Positions 50,453 to 60,686 of a stretch of DNA of 64,000 nt are shown here, one piece after another. The position numbers were made by a program, and so were the translations under genes. Positions within the stretch are counted from its first letter, which is position 1. Each line of letters starts with the position of its first letter. The notes under the pieces are model-generated. The model saw only the letters and a list, made by a program, of their open reading frames with translations, had not been told where the DNA came from and ran no database searches. Source of the DNA: Kingella negevensis (GTDB lineage: Bacteria; Pseudomonadota; Gammaproteobacteria; Burkholderiales; Neisseriaceae); assembly GCF_030177895.1 (NCBI RefSeq), contig NZ_CP123448.1:372001-436000 (forward strand), read 5' to 3'.

Positions 50453-51856
50453 ATGACGATTAAATTCGCCGATTTAAATTTAGATAAAAACATTCTTTCA
50501 GCATTGCAATCAGCAGGTTACGAAAGCCCAACGCCGATTCAAATGCAATCGATTCCAGCCGCATTAGCTGATAAAGACATCATGGCTTCCGCGCAAACAG
50601 GTTCAGGCAAAACTGCCGCATTCTTGTTGCCAAGTCTGCAAAAAATCACACACCGCAGCGAAAAACCAGGTAAAGGCCCGCGCGTTTTGGTTTTAACGCC
50701 AACACGCGAATTGGCAGCGCAAGTTGAGAAAAACGCACAAATCTACGCGAAGAACATGAAATGGGTTCGCACCGTAACATTGGTGGGCGGTTCATCTTTT
50801 GGTCAGCAAATCAAAGCGTTAAGCAAACCGATTGACGTGATTGTGGCAACTCCGGGGCGTTTGATGGACCACATGCGTTCAGGTCGCATTGACTTTGACC
50901 GCTTGGAAGTGCTGATTTTGGACGAAGCCGACCGCATGCTGGACATGGGTTTCATTGACGATATTGAAACGATTGTGGCTGCGACACCAGAAGACCGCCA
51001 AACGCTGTTGTTCTCGGCAACTTGGGACGGCCCTGTTGGCAAATTGGCGCGTAAATTGACTAAAAATCCAGAAGTGATTGAAATTGCGCGTGAAGACAAA
51101 CAAGGCAAAATTGACGAACAATTATTGTATTGTGATGACAAAAATCACAAAAATCGTTTGTTAGACCACATTTTGCGCGATGCGAATATCGACCAATGTA
51201 TTATTTTCACATCAACCAAAGCGATGACGGAAGTGTTGGCGGACGAGTTGTATGAAAAGGGTTTCGCGGCAAACTGCTTGCACGGCGATATGCCACAAGG
51301 TTGGCGTAACCGCACGTTGATGGATTTACGCAAAGGTCGTTGCAAAATTTTGGTGGCGACTGATGTGGCAGCGCGTGGTATTGACGTGCCAACGATTACA
51401 CACGTGATTAACTACGATTTGCCGAAACAGGCGGAAGATTATGTGCATCGTATTGGTCGTACAGGTCGCGCGGGGCGTTCGGGCATTGCGATTTCGTTTG
51501 CTGAAGTAAACGAATATATGTCGGTTCACAAAATTGAGCGTTACATCAACCGCAAGTTGCCTGAGGTTACGATTGAGGGTTTAGAGCCAACGCGCAAACG
51601 CAACAAAAATACTGACCGTAAACCACGTGGCAAAGGTGGCTTTGGCGGTGGTCGTCGTGGGGGAGACCGTTGGTCTAGCCGTAGTGGTGATAAGAAACCT
51701 TGGGGTGAGAAAAAATCGTTTGGCGATAAACGCAAAGACGGTGAAAAACGCGACGGTGGTTTCCGCAAAGACGGTGCGAAACGTGATGGTGGCTTTAAGA
51801 AAGATGGCTTCCGTGGTAAACCTAAATCTGGAAATGGTGGTCGTTTCCGCGACTAA
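50453..51856 (+). CDS. rhlE: DEAD-box RNA helicase, RhlE type
   Basis: About 467 residues from ATG 50453 (MTIKFADLNLDKNILSALQS), TAGGAAAAA before it. Motifs: Q-motif in PIQMQSIPAAL, ASAQTGSGKTAAF, VLTPTRELAAQVEK, LDEADRMLDMGF, LLFSATWDGP, HGDMPQGWRN, and HRIGRTGRAGRSG. After residue 390 the tail is Arg/Gly/Lys-rich with repeats of the GEKRDGGFRKDG type, an RNA-binding extension. RhlE-type helicases remodel rRNA and mRNA structures. The long leader upstream is notable. A DUS-pair terminator follows. Confidence 0.9.
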   Translation: MTIKFADLNLDKNILSALQSAGYESPTPIQMQSIPAALADKDIMASAQTGSGKTAAFLLPSLQKITHRSEKPGKGPRVLVLTPTRELAAQVEKNAQIYAKNMKWVRTVTLVGGSSFGQQIKALSKPIDVIVATPGRLMDHMRSGRIDFDRLEVLILDEADRMLDMGFIDDIETIVAATPEDRQTLLFSATWDGPVGKLARKLTKNPEVIEIAREDKQGKIDEQLLYCDDKNHKNRLLDHILRDANIDQCIIFTSTKAMTEVLADELYEKGFAANCLHGDMPQGWRNRTLMDLRKGRCKILVATDVAARGIDVPTITHVINYDLPKQAEDYVHRIGRTGRAGRSGIAISFAEVNEYMSVHKIERYINRKLPEVTIEGLEPTRKRNKNTDRKPRGKGGFGGGRRGGDRWSSRSGDKKPWGEKKSFGDKRKDGEKRDGGFRKDGAKRDGGFKKDGFRGKPKSGNGGRFRD

Positions 51857-51861
51857 TCATT

Positions 51862-51903
51862 AAAAATGCAGCCTGAAAATATTTGTTCAGGCTGCATTTT
51901 TTG
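51862..51903. terminator. DUS-pair terminator after rhlE
   Basis: AAAAATGCAGCCTGAAAA and TTCAGGCTGCATTTTTT. Confidence 0.85.
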
Positions 51904-51993
51904 TTATAAAATGTAAATTAATTTTCAAGATGCGTTTGATTATGTAAAGAAAGCAGTCTGAAATCTCTTTCATTTAAATAAGGAATAACGACC

Positions 51994-53019
51994 ATGATTA
52001 CCCCACAACAAGCTCTGGCTCGTTTGATTGACAACAATGAGCTTTTTTACGATGAAATGCAAGATTTAATGCGCCAAATCATGAGCGGCGAAGTGCCGCC
52101 TGAACAAATCGCTGGGATTTTGGTGGGTTTGCGCATGAAAGTGGAAACGGTGTCTGAAATTGCGGCAGCGACTAGCGTAATGCGTGAATTTGCCACTAAA
52201 GTGCCTGCGCAAGACGTGGATAGTTTGGTGGATATTGTCGGCACGGGCGGCGATGGCGCGAAAACGTTTAATATTTCAACCACTTCTATGTTTGTCGCGG
52301 CAGCGGCTGGGGCAAAAGTGGCGAAACATGGTGGGCGTTCGGTTTCATCGTCTAGCGGTGCGGCGGACGTGTTGGAAACTATGGGCGCGAACTTGGCGCA
52401 GTCGCCACAGCAAATCGCGGACAGTATCGCGCAGTGTGGCATGGGTTTTATGTTCGCGCAAAATCATCATTCGGCAATGCGTTTTGTTGCACCTGTTCGC
52501 AAGGCGTTGGGTTTTCGCACAATGTTCAATATTTTAGGTCCGATGACAAACCCTGCTGGCGCGAAAAACCAAGTGATTGGCGTGTTTCATATTGATTTGT
52601 GCGGCATTTTGTCTCGCGTATTGCAGCAACTGGGTTCACATCATGCGCTGGTGGTGCATGGCAGCGATGGGCTTGATGAAATCACGGTAACGGGCAGCAC
52701 GCACGTTACGGAATTGCAAAACGGTACGGTGCGCGAATACGATATTCACCCCGAAGAATTTAGTTTGCCAGTGTATGCGGATTTGGACGCGATTCGTGTG
52801 AACAATGCGGCGGAATCGTTGGCGATTATGAACGCAGTTTTGGACAACACGGCTGACCCTGTGGCGCGTGATATTGTGTTGCTGAATGCGGCGGCGTGTT
52901 TGTATGCAGGAAACGTGGTATGCAGCCTGAAAGACGGTGTGGCGCATGCGCGTGAAGCGTTGGCAAGCGGTGCGGCAAAAGCCAAACAAGCGGAATTTTT
53001 GGCGTTGAACCACGCTTGA
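51994..53019 (+). CDS. trpD: Anthranilate phosphoribosyltransferase
   Basis: A 341-residue enzyme: [40 protein letters not shown] (PRPP loop), [40 protein letters not shown] and [11 protein letters not shown]. Second step of the tryptophan branch, joining anthranilate to PRPP. AAGGAATAACGACC precedes the ATG. It is not next to other trp genes, as in several Neisseriaceae. Confidence 0.96.
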   Translation: MITPQQALARLIDNNELFYDEMQDLMRQIMSGEVPPEQIAGILVGLRMKVETVSEIAAATSVMREFATKVPAQDVDSLVDIVGTGGDGAKTFNISTTSMFVAAAAGAKVAKHGGRSVSSSSGAADVLETMGANLAQSPQQIADSIAQCGMGFMFAQNHHSAMRFVAPVRKALGFRTMFNILGPMTNPAGAKNQVIGVFHIDLCGILSRVLQQLGSHHALVVHGSDGLDEITVTGSTHVTELQNGTVREYDIHPEEFSLPVYADLDAIRVNNAAESLAIMNAVLDNTADPVARDIVLLNAAACLYAGNVVCSLKDGVAHAREALASGAAKAKQAEFLALNHA

Positions 53020-53035
53020 TTTTTTGTGTTTTCTT

Positions 53036-53067
53036 AAGGCAGCCTGAAAGGTTTTCAGGCTGCCTTT
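53036..53067. terminator. DUS-pair terminator after trpD
   Basis: AAGGCAGCCTGAAA and TTTCAGGCTGCCTTT. Confidence 0.8.
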
Positions 53068-53076
53068 CGCTTATCG

Positions 53077-53085
53077 TGCTATAAT
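53077..53085 (+). promoter_or_regulatory. Extended -10 promoter element upstream of typA
   Basis: TGCTATAAT (TGn plus TATAAT) about 95 bases before typA. No good -35 box is seen, as is common for extended -10 promoters. Confidence 0.5.
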
Positions 53086-53180
53086 GCGCAGTTTCCCAAA
53101 TTCTTAACCCGTATCAATATTTCTCCTGTTTCAGGCAGCCTGAAAAACTGATACATCTTTATATAAAGTTCATAAATCAA

Positions 53181-54992
53181 ATGAAAAATATTCGTAACAT
53201 TGCCATTATCGCCCACGTTGACCACGGCAAAACCACACTTGTAGACCAATTATTACGCCAATCAGGCACATTCCGCGAAAATCAACAAGTTGATGAGCGC
53301 GTGATGGATAGCAACGATTTGGAAAAAGAACGTGGCATCACGATTTTGGCAAAAAATACCGCCATTGAGTACAACGGCTATCACATCAACATCGTGGACA
53401 CCCCCGGACACGCGGATTTCGGTGGCGAAGTAGAGCGCGTTTTGGGTATGGTAGATTGTGTGGTGCTGTTGGTGGACGCGCAAGAAGGTCCAATGCCACA
53501 AACTCGTTTCGTAACCAAAAAAGCGTTGGCTTTGGGCTTGAAACCGATTGTGGTAATTAACAAAATTGACAAACCGTCTGCTCGTGCAAGTTGGGTAATC
53601 GACCAAACATTTGAATTATTTGATGCTTTGGGCGCAACTGATGAGCAGTTGGATTTCCCAATCGTTTACGCTTCAGGCTTGAGCGGTTTTGCACGTTTGG
53701 AAGAAGACGGCACTGAAACCGATATGCGCCCATTGTTTGACACAATCTTGAAACACACACCAGCTCCTAGCGGCGACGCTGAAGCCCCATTGCAATTGCA
53801 AATTTCGCAATTAGACTACGATAACTATACGGGTCGTTTGGGTATTGGTCGCGTGTTGAACGGTAAAATCCGCCCAGGTATGCAAGTTGCTGTGATGAAT
53901 CACGAAGAGCAAGTGGCTACGGGTCGCATCAACCAATTGTTAGGCTTCAAAGGTTTGGAACGCGTACCGCAAGACGAAGCGGAAGCGGGCGACATCGTGA
54001 TTATTTCAGGTATTGAAGAAATCGGTATCGGCGTAACGATTTGCGACAAGGAAAACCCTGTTGGCGTGCCAATGTTGAGTGTCGATGAACCAACTTTGAC
54101 CATGGACTTTATGGTAAACACCAGCCCATTGGCAGGCACAGAAGGTAAATTTGTAACGTCTCGCCAAATCCGCGACCGTTTGAACAAGGAATTGCTGACC
54201 AACGTGGCGTTGCGCGTGGAAGATACGGCGGATGCGGACGTATTCCGCGTGTCGGGGCGTGGCGAATTGCATTTGACGATTTTGTTGGAAAATATGCGCC
54301 GTGAAGGTTACGAATTGGCTGTGGGTAAACCACGCGTTGTGTTCCGTGAAATCAACGGCGAAAAATGCGAACCTTACGAGAATTTGACTGTCGATGTGCC
54401 TGATGAGAATCAAGGTGCGGTCATGGAAGAATTGGGTCGCCGCCGTGGCGAATTGACGAATATGGAAAGTGACGGTAACGGTCGCACACGTTTGGAATAC
54501 CACATTCCTGCGCGCGGCTTGATTGGTTTCCAAGGCGAATTTATGACGATGACTCGCGGTACGGGTTTGATGAGCCATGTGTTTGACGATTACGCGCCTG
54601 TGAAACCTGATATGCCTGGGCGACACAATGGTGTGATGGTGTCGCAAGAGCAAGGCGAAGCGGTGGCTTATGCGTTGTGGAACTTGGAAGACCGTGGTCG
54701 CATGTTTGTGTCGCCAAACGATAAAATTTACGAAGGTATGATTATCGGTATTCACAGCCGTGATAACGATTTGGTGGTAAACCCATTGAAAGGTAAAAAA
54801 CTGACCAACGTTCGCGCGAGTGGTACGGACGAAGCGGTGCGCCTGACCACGCCAATTAAATTGACTTTGGAAAGCGCAGTTGAGTTTATTGATGATGACG
54901 AACTGGTGGAAATCACGCCAGTTTCTATCCGCTTGCGTAAACGCTACTTGAGCGAATTGGAACGCCGTCGCCATTTCAAAAAATTAGACTAA
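53181..54992 (+). CDS. typA: Ribosome-associated GTPase TypA/BipA
   Basis: A 603-residue translational GTPase. G1 [16 protein letters not shown]2 region [15 protein letters not shown]3 [18 protein letters not shown]4 INKIDKP. Domains II and III are EF-G-like; the C-terminal BipA domain includes [20 protein letters not shown] and [20 protein letters not shown]. It binds 70S ribosomes in an EF-G-like way and supports growth under cold and other stress. Followed by a DUS-pair terminator. Confidence 0.97.
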   Translation: MKNIRNIAIIAHVDHGKTTLVDQLLRQSGTFRENQQVDERVMDSNDLEKERGITILAKNTAIEYNGYHINIVDTPGHADFGGEVERVLGMVDCVVLLVDAQEGPMPQTRFVTKKALALGLKPIVVINKIDKPSARASWVIDQTFELFDALGATDEQLDFPIVYASGLSGFARLEEDGTETDMRPLFDTILKHTPAPSGDAEAPLQLQISQLDYDNYTGRLGIGRVLNGKIRPGMQVAVMNHEEQVATGRINQLLGFKGLERVPQDEAEAGDIVIISGIEEIGIGVTICDKENPVGVPMLSVDEPTLTMDFMVNTSPLAGTEGKFVTSRQIRDRLNKELLTNVALRVEDTADADVFRVSGRGELHLTILLENMRREGYELAVGKPRVVFREINGEKCEPYENLTVDVPDENQGAVMEELGRRRGELTNMESDGNGRTRLEYHIPARGLIGFQGEFMTMTRGTGLMSHVFDDYAPVKPDMPGRHNGVMVSQEQGEAVAYALWNLEDRGRMFVSPNDKIYEGMIIGIHSRDNDLVVNPLKGKKLTNVRASGTDEAVRLTTPIKLTLESAVEFIDDDELVEITPVSIRLRKRYLSELERRRHFKKLD

Positions 54993-55002
54993 TTTGAAAG
55001 CA

Positions 55003-55040
55003 TAAAATGCAGCCTGAAAATGTTTTCAGGCTGCATTTTT
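55003..55040. terminator. DUS-pair terminator after typA
   Basis: AAAATGCAGCCTGAAAA and TTTTCAGGCTGCATTTTT. Confidence 0.85.
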
Positions 55041-55056
55041 CATATGGAGGAAAAGA

Positions 55057-55728
55057 ATGAATAACAATAACTTAAACCTTGTGGTTATGCTGACACATAA
55101 CGACCACACCGTCCCAAACGCCGAAGAAATTTACGCGCAATGCGAACACAGCCAAGCGCAATTTTGGGGCTTCAAAGAAAAGCCTTTGCCAATCGATACG
55201 ATGAAACGCCTATTTAAACGCATGAAAAACGCAGGCAAAACCACCTTTTTGGAAGTGGTCGAATACACCGAAGCGGAAGGCTTGGCAGGCGCAAAAACCG
55301 CGCTGGAATGCGGTTGCGATATTTTAATGGGAACGAAATTCCACGATTCTATCAACGCGTTTTGCCAACAGAACGGCTTGAAATATATGCCGTTTGTCGG
55401 GGAATTGGCAGAGCGACCGACGGTGTTATCGGGCGAAATCAGCGACATCATCGCCGAAGCACAACGCTACGAAGCCAAAGGCGTGTATGGCATTGATTTA
55501 TTAGGCTATCGCTATGTGGGCGATGCGGCGAAATTAAACGCGGAATTAGTCCGCAGCCTGAATATTCCCGTGTGCATCGCTGGCAGCGTGAACAGCTATC
55601 AGCGTTTGGACGAACTCAAAGTGGCGCAACCGTGGGCGTTTACCATTGGCAGCGCGTTTTTTGACAATCAATTTTCAGGCAGTATGGCGGAACAGATTGA
55701 TACGGTTTGCGATTATATGCGGAAATAG
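55057..55728 (+). CDS. Uncharacterised TIM-barrel protein
   Basis: A 223-residue protein with alternating beta strands and helices: LNLVVMLTHNDHTVPNAEEI, KTTFLEVVEYTEAEGLAGAK, CDILMGTKFHDSINAFCQQN, YMPFVGELAERPTVLSGEIS, AKGVYGIDLLGYRYVGDAAK, IPVCIAGSVNSYQRLDELK and AFTIGSAFF. The order fits a phosphate-binding (beta/alpha)8 barrel; GSAFF near the end may be the phosphate site. The nearest known types (NanE- or KDPG-aldolase-like) are only loosely similar, so no function is assigned. GGAGGAAAAG precedes the ATG. Confidence 0.7.
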   Translation: MNNNNLNLVVMLTHNDHTVPNAEEIYAQCEHSQAQFWGFKEKPLPIDTMKRLFKRMKNAGKTTFLEVVEYTEAEGLAGAKTALECGCDILMGTKFHDSINAFCQQNGLKYMPFVGELAERPTVLSGEISDIIAEAQRYEAKGVYGIDLLGYRYVGDAAKLNAELVRSLNIPVCIAGSVNSYQRLDELKVAQPWAFTIGSAFFDNQFSGSMAEQIDTVCDYMRK

Positions 55729-55736
55729 TCAGGCAG

Positions 55737-55907
55737 CCTGTTCAGCAAGGCAAACCTGTGCAATTTACATTTCAAGGCAAAGTGATTGCCGATGTAATTC
55801 CCACGCAATCCAGTTATGATTATCTAATGAATATGGATTATCCCGAAGATTTAGCCAATATTGAAGACGATGATATGCCAAAACGAAATCAAATTCAGGC
55901 TGCCTGA
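55737..55907 (+). pseudogene. Antitoxin-like remnant (Phd/YefM-type core)
   Basis: The stretch QQGKPVQFTFQGKVIADVIP resembles the core of Phd/YefM antitoxins (GxPVxxTxxGKxxAxxxP), followed by an acidic tail EDLANIEDDDMPKRN. The 5' part is absent: upstream in frame lies the end of the TIM-barrel gene and a DUS, and the 3' end is also a DUS. No toxin gene is seen downstream. It looks like a fragment caught between two uptake sequences. The family call is tentative. Confidence 0.4.
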
Positions 55908-56026
55908 AAAAATATAATAAATCGTAAAGAAATTTTAGCCGTAATTCACGCCCTCGCGTTGAGTTGGCGCACACGGAACCTGTGCCATTATTGACGGATT
56001 ATTTGGCGCATTCGTAAACAATTTTC
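55908..56026. other. Non-coding remnant between antitoxin-like fragment and yheS
   Basis: Short open stretches only (RKEILAVIHALALSWRTRNL, then a stop). This may be decayed coding DNA of unknown origin. Confidence 0.3.
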
Positions 56027-56062
56027 AGGCAGCCTGAAAAATCCCTTTCAGGCTGCCTTTTT
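56027..56062. terminator. DUS-pair terminator before yheS
   Basis: AGGCAGCCTGAAAAA and TTTCAGGCTGCCTTTTT. Confidence 0.75.
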
Positions 56063-56104
56063 GCTAAAATACGCGCCTAAAATTCATTTACTCAAAGTCA
56101 AATC

Positions 56105-58027
56105 ATGATAGAAATCAGAAATTTAGTTCTCCAACGTGGCACAAAAGTTTTGCTCAACCAAGCCACCGCAACCATCAACCCACGCCAACGTGTCGGCTTA
56201 ATCGGCAAAAACGGCACAGGCAAATCCAGCCTATTCGCGCTGATTAAAAGCGAAATCGCCCAAGACAGCGGAGAAATCAACATTCCCAAAACATGGAAAC
56301 TCGCCGCTGTTGCTCAAGAAACGCCAGCATTGGAAATGTCCGCATTGGATTACGTTTTGCAAGGCGACAGCGAATTGCAACATTTTCAGGCAGCCTTAAA
56401 ACAAGCGGAAACCGAAAACAACGGCATTCAAATTGCCGAATTTCATGCAAAATTAGACGAAATTGACGCTTACACCGCGCCCGCTCGCGCCGCTAAATTA
56501 TTGAGTGGACTGGGTTTTGCGCAGGAAGAACACGCCAAACCTGTGAAAGCGTTTTCGGGCGGTTGGCGAATGCGTTTGAATTTGGCGCAGGCATTGATGT
56601 GTCGCGCCGATTTGTTGCTGCTGGACGAACCGACCAATCACTTGGATTTGGAAACCGTGTTGTGGCTGGAAAATCATTTGGCAAATCTGCCGTGTACGCA
56701 AATCATCATTTCCCACGACCGCGATTTTTTGAACGCCACCACCACGCACACGTTGGAATTGTCGGCGCAAAAATTGCACAGCTACGGCGGAAATTACGAT
56801 TTTTATCTGAAAGAACGCGCCCAACGCCTTGCCAATCAGCAAGCCGCCTACACCAAGCAGCAAGCGCACATCAAGCATTTACAATCGTTTATTGACCGAT
56901 TCAAAGCCAAAGCCACCAAAGCCACTCAAGCGCAAAGCCGCGTGAAAGCGTTGGCAAAACTGGAATTGATTGCGCCAGCGCATTTGGACAGCGAATTTAG
57001 TTTTGAATTTGAATCACCCTATCATTTGCCTAACCCATTATTAAAATTGGACGAAGTGGATTTGGGTTATGGCGATAATGTGGTTTTGAAAAAGATTAGT
57101 TTGTCGTTAGAAAATGGGGCGCGTTTGGGACTGCTGGGCGTGAACGGTTCGGGTAAATCCACGTTCATCAAAGCCCTTTCAGGCAGCCTGCAACCGTTGA
57201 GCGGTCAAATTATTAAATCTGAAAAACTGAATATCGGTTATTTCGCGCAACATCAGTTGGACACGTTGCGAGACGACCAAAGTCCGATTTGGCATATTCA
57301 AAAATTGTCACCCGATGTGAAAGAGCAAGACATTCGCAATTTTTTGGGCGGATTTAATTTTGTTGGCGATATGGCGATGCAAGCGATTGCGCCGTTTTCA
57401 GGAGGCGAAAAAGCGCGGTTGGCGTTGGCGATGTTGGTTTGGCAGAAACCGAATTTGCTGTTGCTGGACGAACCGACCAACCACTTGGATTTGGATATGC
57501 GCCACGCGCTGACGGTTGCGCTGCAAAGTTTTGAAGGCGCGATGATTTTAGTGTCGCACGACCGCAGTTTGTTGGAAAGCACGACCGACCAATTTATGTT
57601 AATTCATTCAGGCAGCCTGAAAACCTTTGACGGCGATTTGAACGATTACCGCGCTTGGCGTTTGGTGCAGGAAAACGCAACCGCCGCGCCAGCGCAATCC
57701 ACGCAATCGCAAAACCGCAAAGACACGAAACGCTTGGAAGCGCAAATCCGCCAAGAAAAAGCCAAGCGTTGCAAACCAATCCAGCAAAAAATTGATAAAA
57801 CGGAAAAGGAAATGGCGCAACTTCAAATCGTGCAAACCGAGTGTGATGAATTTTTGTCGCAAGAAAGTGCCTATTTGCCCGAAAATAAAGCCAAATTGCA
57901 AGAAGTGTTGGCGCAAGCTGCGGAAGTTAAAGTAAAATTGCAGCGTTTGGAAGAAAATTGGCTGCTTTGGCAAGATGAATTGGAAAGCGTGAATGCGGAA
58001 ATTGACGCGGAATTTCAGGCAGCCTGA
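56105..58027 (+). CDS. yheS: ABC-F family ATPase YheS
   Basis: A 640-residue double-ATPase protein. First domain: Walker A GKNGTGKSSL, signature FSGGWRMRLNLAQAL, Walker [14 protein letters not shown]. Linker SFIDRFKAKATKATQAQSRV. Second: [46 protein letters not shown]-terminal coiled coil (KAKRCKPIQQKIDKTEKEMA) ends in a DUS-encoded FQAA. Matches YheS-type ABC-F proteins, ribosome-bound translation factors. Second ABC-F gene in the window besides ybiT; the two subfamilies usually coexist. Confidence 0.92.
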   Translation: MIEIRNLVLQRGTKVLLNQATATINPRQRVGLIGKNGTGKSSLFALIKSEIAQDSGEINIPKTWKLAAVAQETPALEMSALDYVLQGDSELQHFQAALKQAETENNGIQIAEFHAKLDEIDAYTAPARAAKLLSGLGFAQEEHAKPVKAFSGGWRMRLNLAQALMCRADLLLLDEPTNHLDLETVLWLENHLANLPCTQIIISHDRDFLNATTTHTLELSAQKLHSYGGNYDFYLKERAQRLANQQAAYTKQQAHIKHLQSFIDRFKAKATKATQAQSRVKALAKLELIAPAHLDSEFSFEFESPYHLPNPLLKLDEVDLGYGDNVVLKKISLSLENGARLGLLGVNGSGKSTFIKALSGSLQPLSGQIIKSEKLNIGYFAQHQLDTLRDDQSPIWHIQKLSPDVKEQDIRNFLGGFNFVGDMAMQAIAPFSGGEKARLALAMLVWQKPNLLLLDEPTNHLDLDMRHALTVALQSFEGAMILVSHDRSLLESTTDQFMLIHSGSLKTFDGDLNDYRAWRLVQENATAAPAQSTQSQNRKDTKRLEAQIRQEKAKRCKPIQQKIDKTEKEMAQLQIVQTECDEFLSQESAYLPENKAKLQEVLAQAAEVKVKLQRLEENWLLWQDELESVNAEIDAEFQAA

Positions 58028-58042
58028 AAATAGGAATAAGCA

Positions 58043-58597
58043 ATGAAAACGAAAATTTTAGCGAGCGTGCTGGTGTTAGCAGCTTCGCAAATGGCGGCAG
58101 CGGAAATTTATAGCTGTGGCGATGGGTGCTACACATCTAGCCCGAAAAAAGCGACTGGCGGCAAGGCGAAATTAGGCAACAAAATTGGTAGTTATACCAG
58201 CGTAATGCCTGAAAGAGTTTCGCCCACAGTAACGGCAGAAGCTGCGTCCAAAGTGGAACCGAAAGCTGCGCCTGTTCGCACAGCGGCGGTGCGTCGTGCG
58301 CCTGCGTATGTTGCGCCATCTCGCCCAGCAACTGCGCCAACGCCAACGCCAACGGCGGCGGCTCCTGCTGCACCACGTATGAGCGCGACACGTGCCAGCG
58401 GTCGTCGCACGATTTTGGAACAGGAATTGAATAATGAGCGCAGCGCGTTGTCGCAAGCGCAAAAGGCGTTGGCTGATGGTCGCGCGGTCAGCACCAATGA
58501 TGAGAATCATCAGGCGCGTGTGCGTCAATTGGAGAGTGCAGTGCTTGACCGCCAGCAAAATATTCAGGCGTTGCAGCGTGAATTGAGTCGTATGTAA
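58043..58597 (+). CDS. Exported hypothetical protein with Pro/Ala linker and coiled coil
   Basis: A 184-residue protein. MKTKILASVLVLAASQMAAA is a Sec signal peptide. The mature start EIYSCGDGCYTSSPKKATGG has two Cys that may pair and resembles the start of DUF4124-type proteins. Residues about 65-115 are Pro/Ala/Thr-rich, and the end (ILEQELNNERSALSQAQKAL, QLESAVLDRQQNIQALQREL) is a coiled coil. No family confirmed. It lies 15 bases after yheS, with a DUS between, and 30 bases before the DUF6636 gene. Confidence 0.75.
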   Translation: MKTKILASVLVLAASQMAAAEIYSCGDGCYTSSPKKATGGKAKLGNKIGSYTSVMPERVSPTVTAEAASKVEPKAAPVRTAAVRRAPAYVAPSRPATAPTPTPTAAAPAAPRMSATRASGRRTILEQELNNERSALSQAQKALADGRAVSTNDENHQARVRQLESAVLDRQQNIQALQRELSRM

Positions 58598-58627
58598 TTT
58601 TCAGGCTGCCTGAAAGAAAGGATTTTT

Positions 58628-59074
58628 ATGTTGAAATGGACTGCGTTGTCAGCGGTGCTTTTGGTTGGCTCTGCTTTGGCAGAGGATATTGATTTGAATG
58701 ATGATTATGCGCAGGTGTTCACAACGCCTAGCAAAAATATTTTGTGCGGCGGTGATTCGTTCAAAAAACCTGATGGTGCGTTGTATCGAAATGATTTGTA
58801 CTGCTTTGTTTATGAGAATAAAGCTATTCCAAAATCTTGTGAAACGTATGGCAATGGTTTGGATTTTGTATTGAATAAATCAGGCAAAACGCAAATGCAA
58901 TGCGCGGGTTTTGCATCGCTGCCTGAAAACACAAACGAAACCAAAACGCTGGCGTATGGTGAAAGCTTGAAGGGCGATGGCTGGTCTTGCAAAAGCGAAA
59001 CTTCGGGCTTGACGTGTAAAAATGATGAAGGACATGGTTTTTTTGTGAACCGTTCACGTTATCAAGAATTTTAA
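58628..59074 (+). CDS. Exported DUF6636-like protein
   Basis: A 148-residue protein with signal peptide MLKWTALSAVLLVGSALAED. The mature part begins VFTTPSKNILCGGD, as in DUF6636 proteins (FxTPSxNIxC), and holds six Cys (ILCGG, LYCFVY, KSCETY, MQCAGF, WSCKSE, LTCKND), consistent with three disulfides. Ends GHGFFVNRSRYQEF. Periplasmic or secreted; function unknown. AAAGGATTTTT precedes the ATG. The next gene follows at once. Confidence 0.7.
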   Translation: MLKWTALSAVLLVGSALAEDIDLNDDYAQVFTTPSKNILCGGDSFKKPDGALYRNDLYCFVYENKAIPKSCETYGNGLDFVLNKSGKTQMQCAGFASLPENTNETKTLAYGESLKGDGWSCKSETSGLTCKNDEGHGFFVNRSRYQEF

Positions 59075-59088
59075 TGGAAAGGAAAGAG

Positions 59089-59373
59089 ATGATTGGTGTT
59101 TATGCGGCTTGCCAAGTGAAAGCGGATAAAGTGGCGGAATTTGAGCAACTGGTACAAAAATTTGTGAACGAATCGCGCACGCATTCAGGCTGCGTTTCTT
59201 ATGATTGCGGCAAGGTTTCAGGCTGCGAGAATGGTTATGTGTTCTTGGAAAAATGGGCAAGCAAAGCTGATTTGGACGCGCATTTGGCTTGTGCGTTCTT
59301 CACAGACAACGCGCCTGCGCTGGTGTCGTTTACGGAAAATGGTTTGGATATTCAAACGGCTGAATTGCTGTAA
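59089..59373 (+). CDS. Antibiotic biosynthesis monooxygenase (ABM) domain protein
   Basis: About 94 residues from ATG 59089 (MIGVYAACQVKADKVAEFEQ); AAGGAAAGAG directly before it favours this over the ATG at 59074, which overlaps the previous stop. The ferredoxin-like ABM fold is seen in HSGCVSYDCGKVSGCENGYV, FLEKWASKADLDAHLA and the C-terminal ALVSFTENGLDIQTAEL. Members are small cofactor-free monooxygenases, such as YgiN on quinols. DUS-encoded SGC motifs occur twice. A non-DUS terminator follows. Confidence 0.82.
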   Translation: MIGVYAACQVKADKVAEFEQLVQKFVNESRTHSGCVSYDCGKVSGCENGYVFLEKWASKADLDAHLACAFFTDNAPALVSFTENGLDIQTAELL

Positions 59374-59378
59374 AACAT

Positions 59379-59410
59379 AAACCCCTGTTGTGATGACAGG
59401 GGTTATTTTT
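59379..59410 (+). terminator. Terminator after the ABM-domain gene
   Basis: AAACCCCTGTtgtgatgACAGGGGTTATTTTTT, a GC stem with a T run. Confidence 0.85.
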
Positions 59411-59489
59411 TCAGGCTGCATTTCTATTTGCAGCCTGAAAAGTACGTTGTGATAAAATACGCCCACTTTAATCTATTGGAAAAACAAAA

Positions 59490-60584
59490 ATGTATGAAAA
59501 TCAAAATATTATCGTAGGATTGTCGGGTGGTGTCGATAGCTCGGTTACGGCGGCGTTGCTCAAACGCGATGGCGCAAACGTGCGCGGCGTGTTCATGCAA
59601 AACTGGGAAGATGATAACAATGATGAATATTGCAGCATCAAACAAGATTCGCTAGACGCAATGGCGGTGGCGGATATCGTTGGCATTGACATTGATATTG
59701 TCAATTTCGCTGCGCAATACAAAGACAAAGTATTTGCTTATTTTTTGGAAGAATATCAAGCTGGTCGAACGCCAAACCCTGACGTTTTATGCAATGCAGA
59801 AATCAAATTCAAATGCTTTTTAGATTACGCGATTGAGCAGGGCGCGGAAGCGATTGCGACAGGTCATTACGCTCGTAAAGAAGTGCGAAATGGCGTACAT
59901 TATTTGCTTAAAGGTTTAGATGTAAACAAAGACCAAAGCTATTTCTTATACCGTTTACAGCCGTATCAATTAGAAAAAGCCTTGTTTCCATTGGGGCATT
60001 TGGAAAAGCCTGAAGTGCGCCGTTTGGCAACCGAGTTCAATTTGCCAACCGCCGCGAAAAAGGACAGTACGGGCATTTGCTTTATCGGCGAGCGTCCGTT
60101 CCGCGAATTTTTGCAGAAATATTTGCCGACTCATAACGGTAATATGGTTACACCTGAAGGGCAAATTGTCGGCGAACACGTTGGTTTGACGTTTTACACG
60201 ATTGGGCAACGCAAGGGTTTGGGTATTGGCGGTGCGGGCGAGCCTTGGTTTGTGGTTGGGAAAAATTTGCCGAAAAATGAATTGGTTGTGGTGCAGGGGC
60301 ATGACCACTCGTTGCTTTACACAAAATCATTGCAGATGAAAGATTTGAGCTGGACGCTGCCTGAAAAACCGCGCGAAGGTCGTTACACTTGCAAGACGCG
60401 TTATCGCATGGCAGACGCGGCGTGTGAATTGCGTTATCTTGATGAAAATACGGCGGAATTGTTATTTGATGAGCCGCAATGGGCGGTTACGCATGGGCAG
60501 TCGGCGGTGTTGTATGACGGCGAGATTTGTTTGGGCGGTGGGATTATCACGGCAACGGATAAACCTGTGATTATTGTTGAATAA
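59490..60584 (+). CDS. mnmA: tRNA-specific 2-thiouridylase
   Basis: A 364-residue enzyme. The PP-loop [42 protein letters not shown] (first catalytic Cys), [29 protein letters not shown] (second Cys) and the C-terminal barrel ([20 protein letters not shown]). It puts sulfur on U34 of Lys, Glu and Gln tRNAs. Stands alone, preceded by DUS and followed by a compound DUS cluster. Confidence 0.97.
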   Translation: MYENQNIIVGLSGGVDSSVTAALLKRDGANVRGVFMQNWEDDNNDEYCSIKQDSLDAMAVADIVGIDIDIVNFAAQYKDKVFAYFLEEYQAGRTPNPDVLCNAEIKFKCFLDYAIEQGAEAIATGHYARKEVRNGVHYLLKGLDVNKDQSYFLYRLQPYQLEKALFPLGHLEKPEVRRLATEFNLPTAAKKDSTGICFIGERPFREFLQKYLPTHNGNMVTPEGQIVGEHVGLTFYTIGQRKGLGIGGAGEPWFVVGKNLPKNELVVVQGHDHSLLYTKSLQMKDLSWTLPEKPREGRYTCKTRYRMADAACELRYLDENTAELLFDEPQWAVTHGQSAVLYDGEICLGGGIITATDKPVIIVE

Positions 60585-60591
60585 AATCGTC

Positions 60592-60632
60592 AGGCAGCCT
60601 GAAAAAATGTTTTCAGGCTGCCTGAAAGCGTT
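60592..60632. terminator. Compound DUS hairpin after mnmA
   Basis: CAGGCAGCCTGAAAA then TTTTCAGGCTGCCTGAAAG, two quasi-palindromic DUS in inverted order, followed by TTTTTG. Confidence 0.7.
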
Positions 60633-60686
60633 TTTGTTATAATTGAATGATTAGCCTATCAAGGCATTTACACTAGGATAAAGCAA

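Noticed and set aside
54006..54974. Long minus-strand open frame (over 300 codons) inside typA
   Set aside because: Caused by the codon pattern of typA; His/Phe-rich shadow translation without domains, no promoter or ribosome-binding site.
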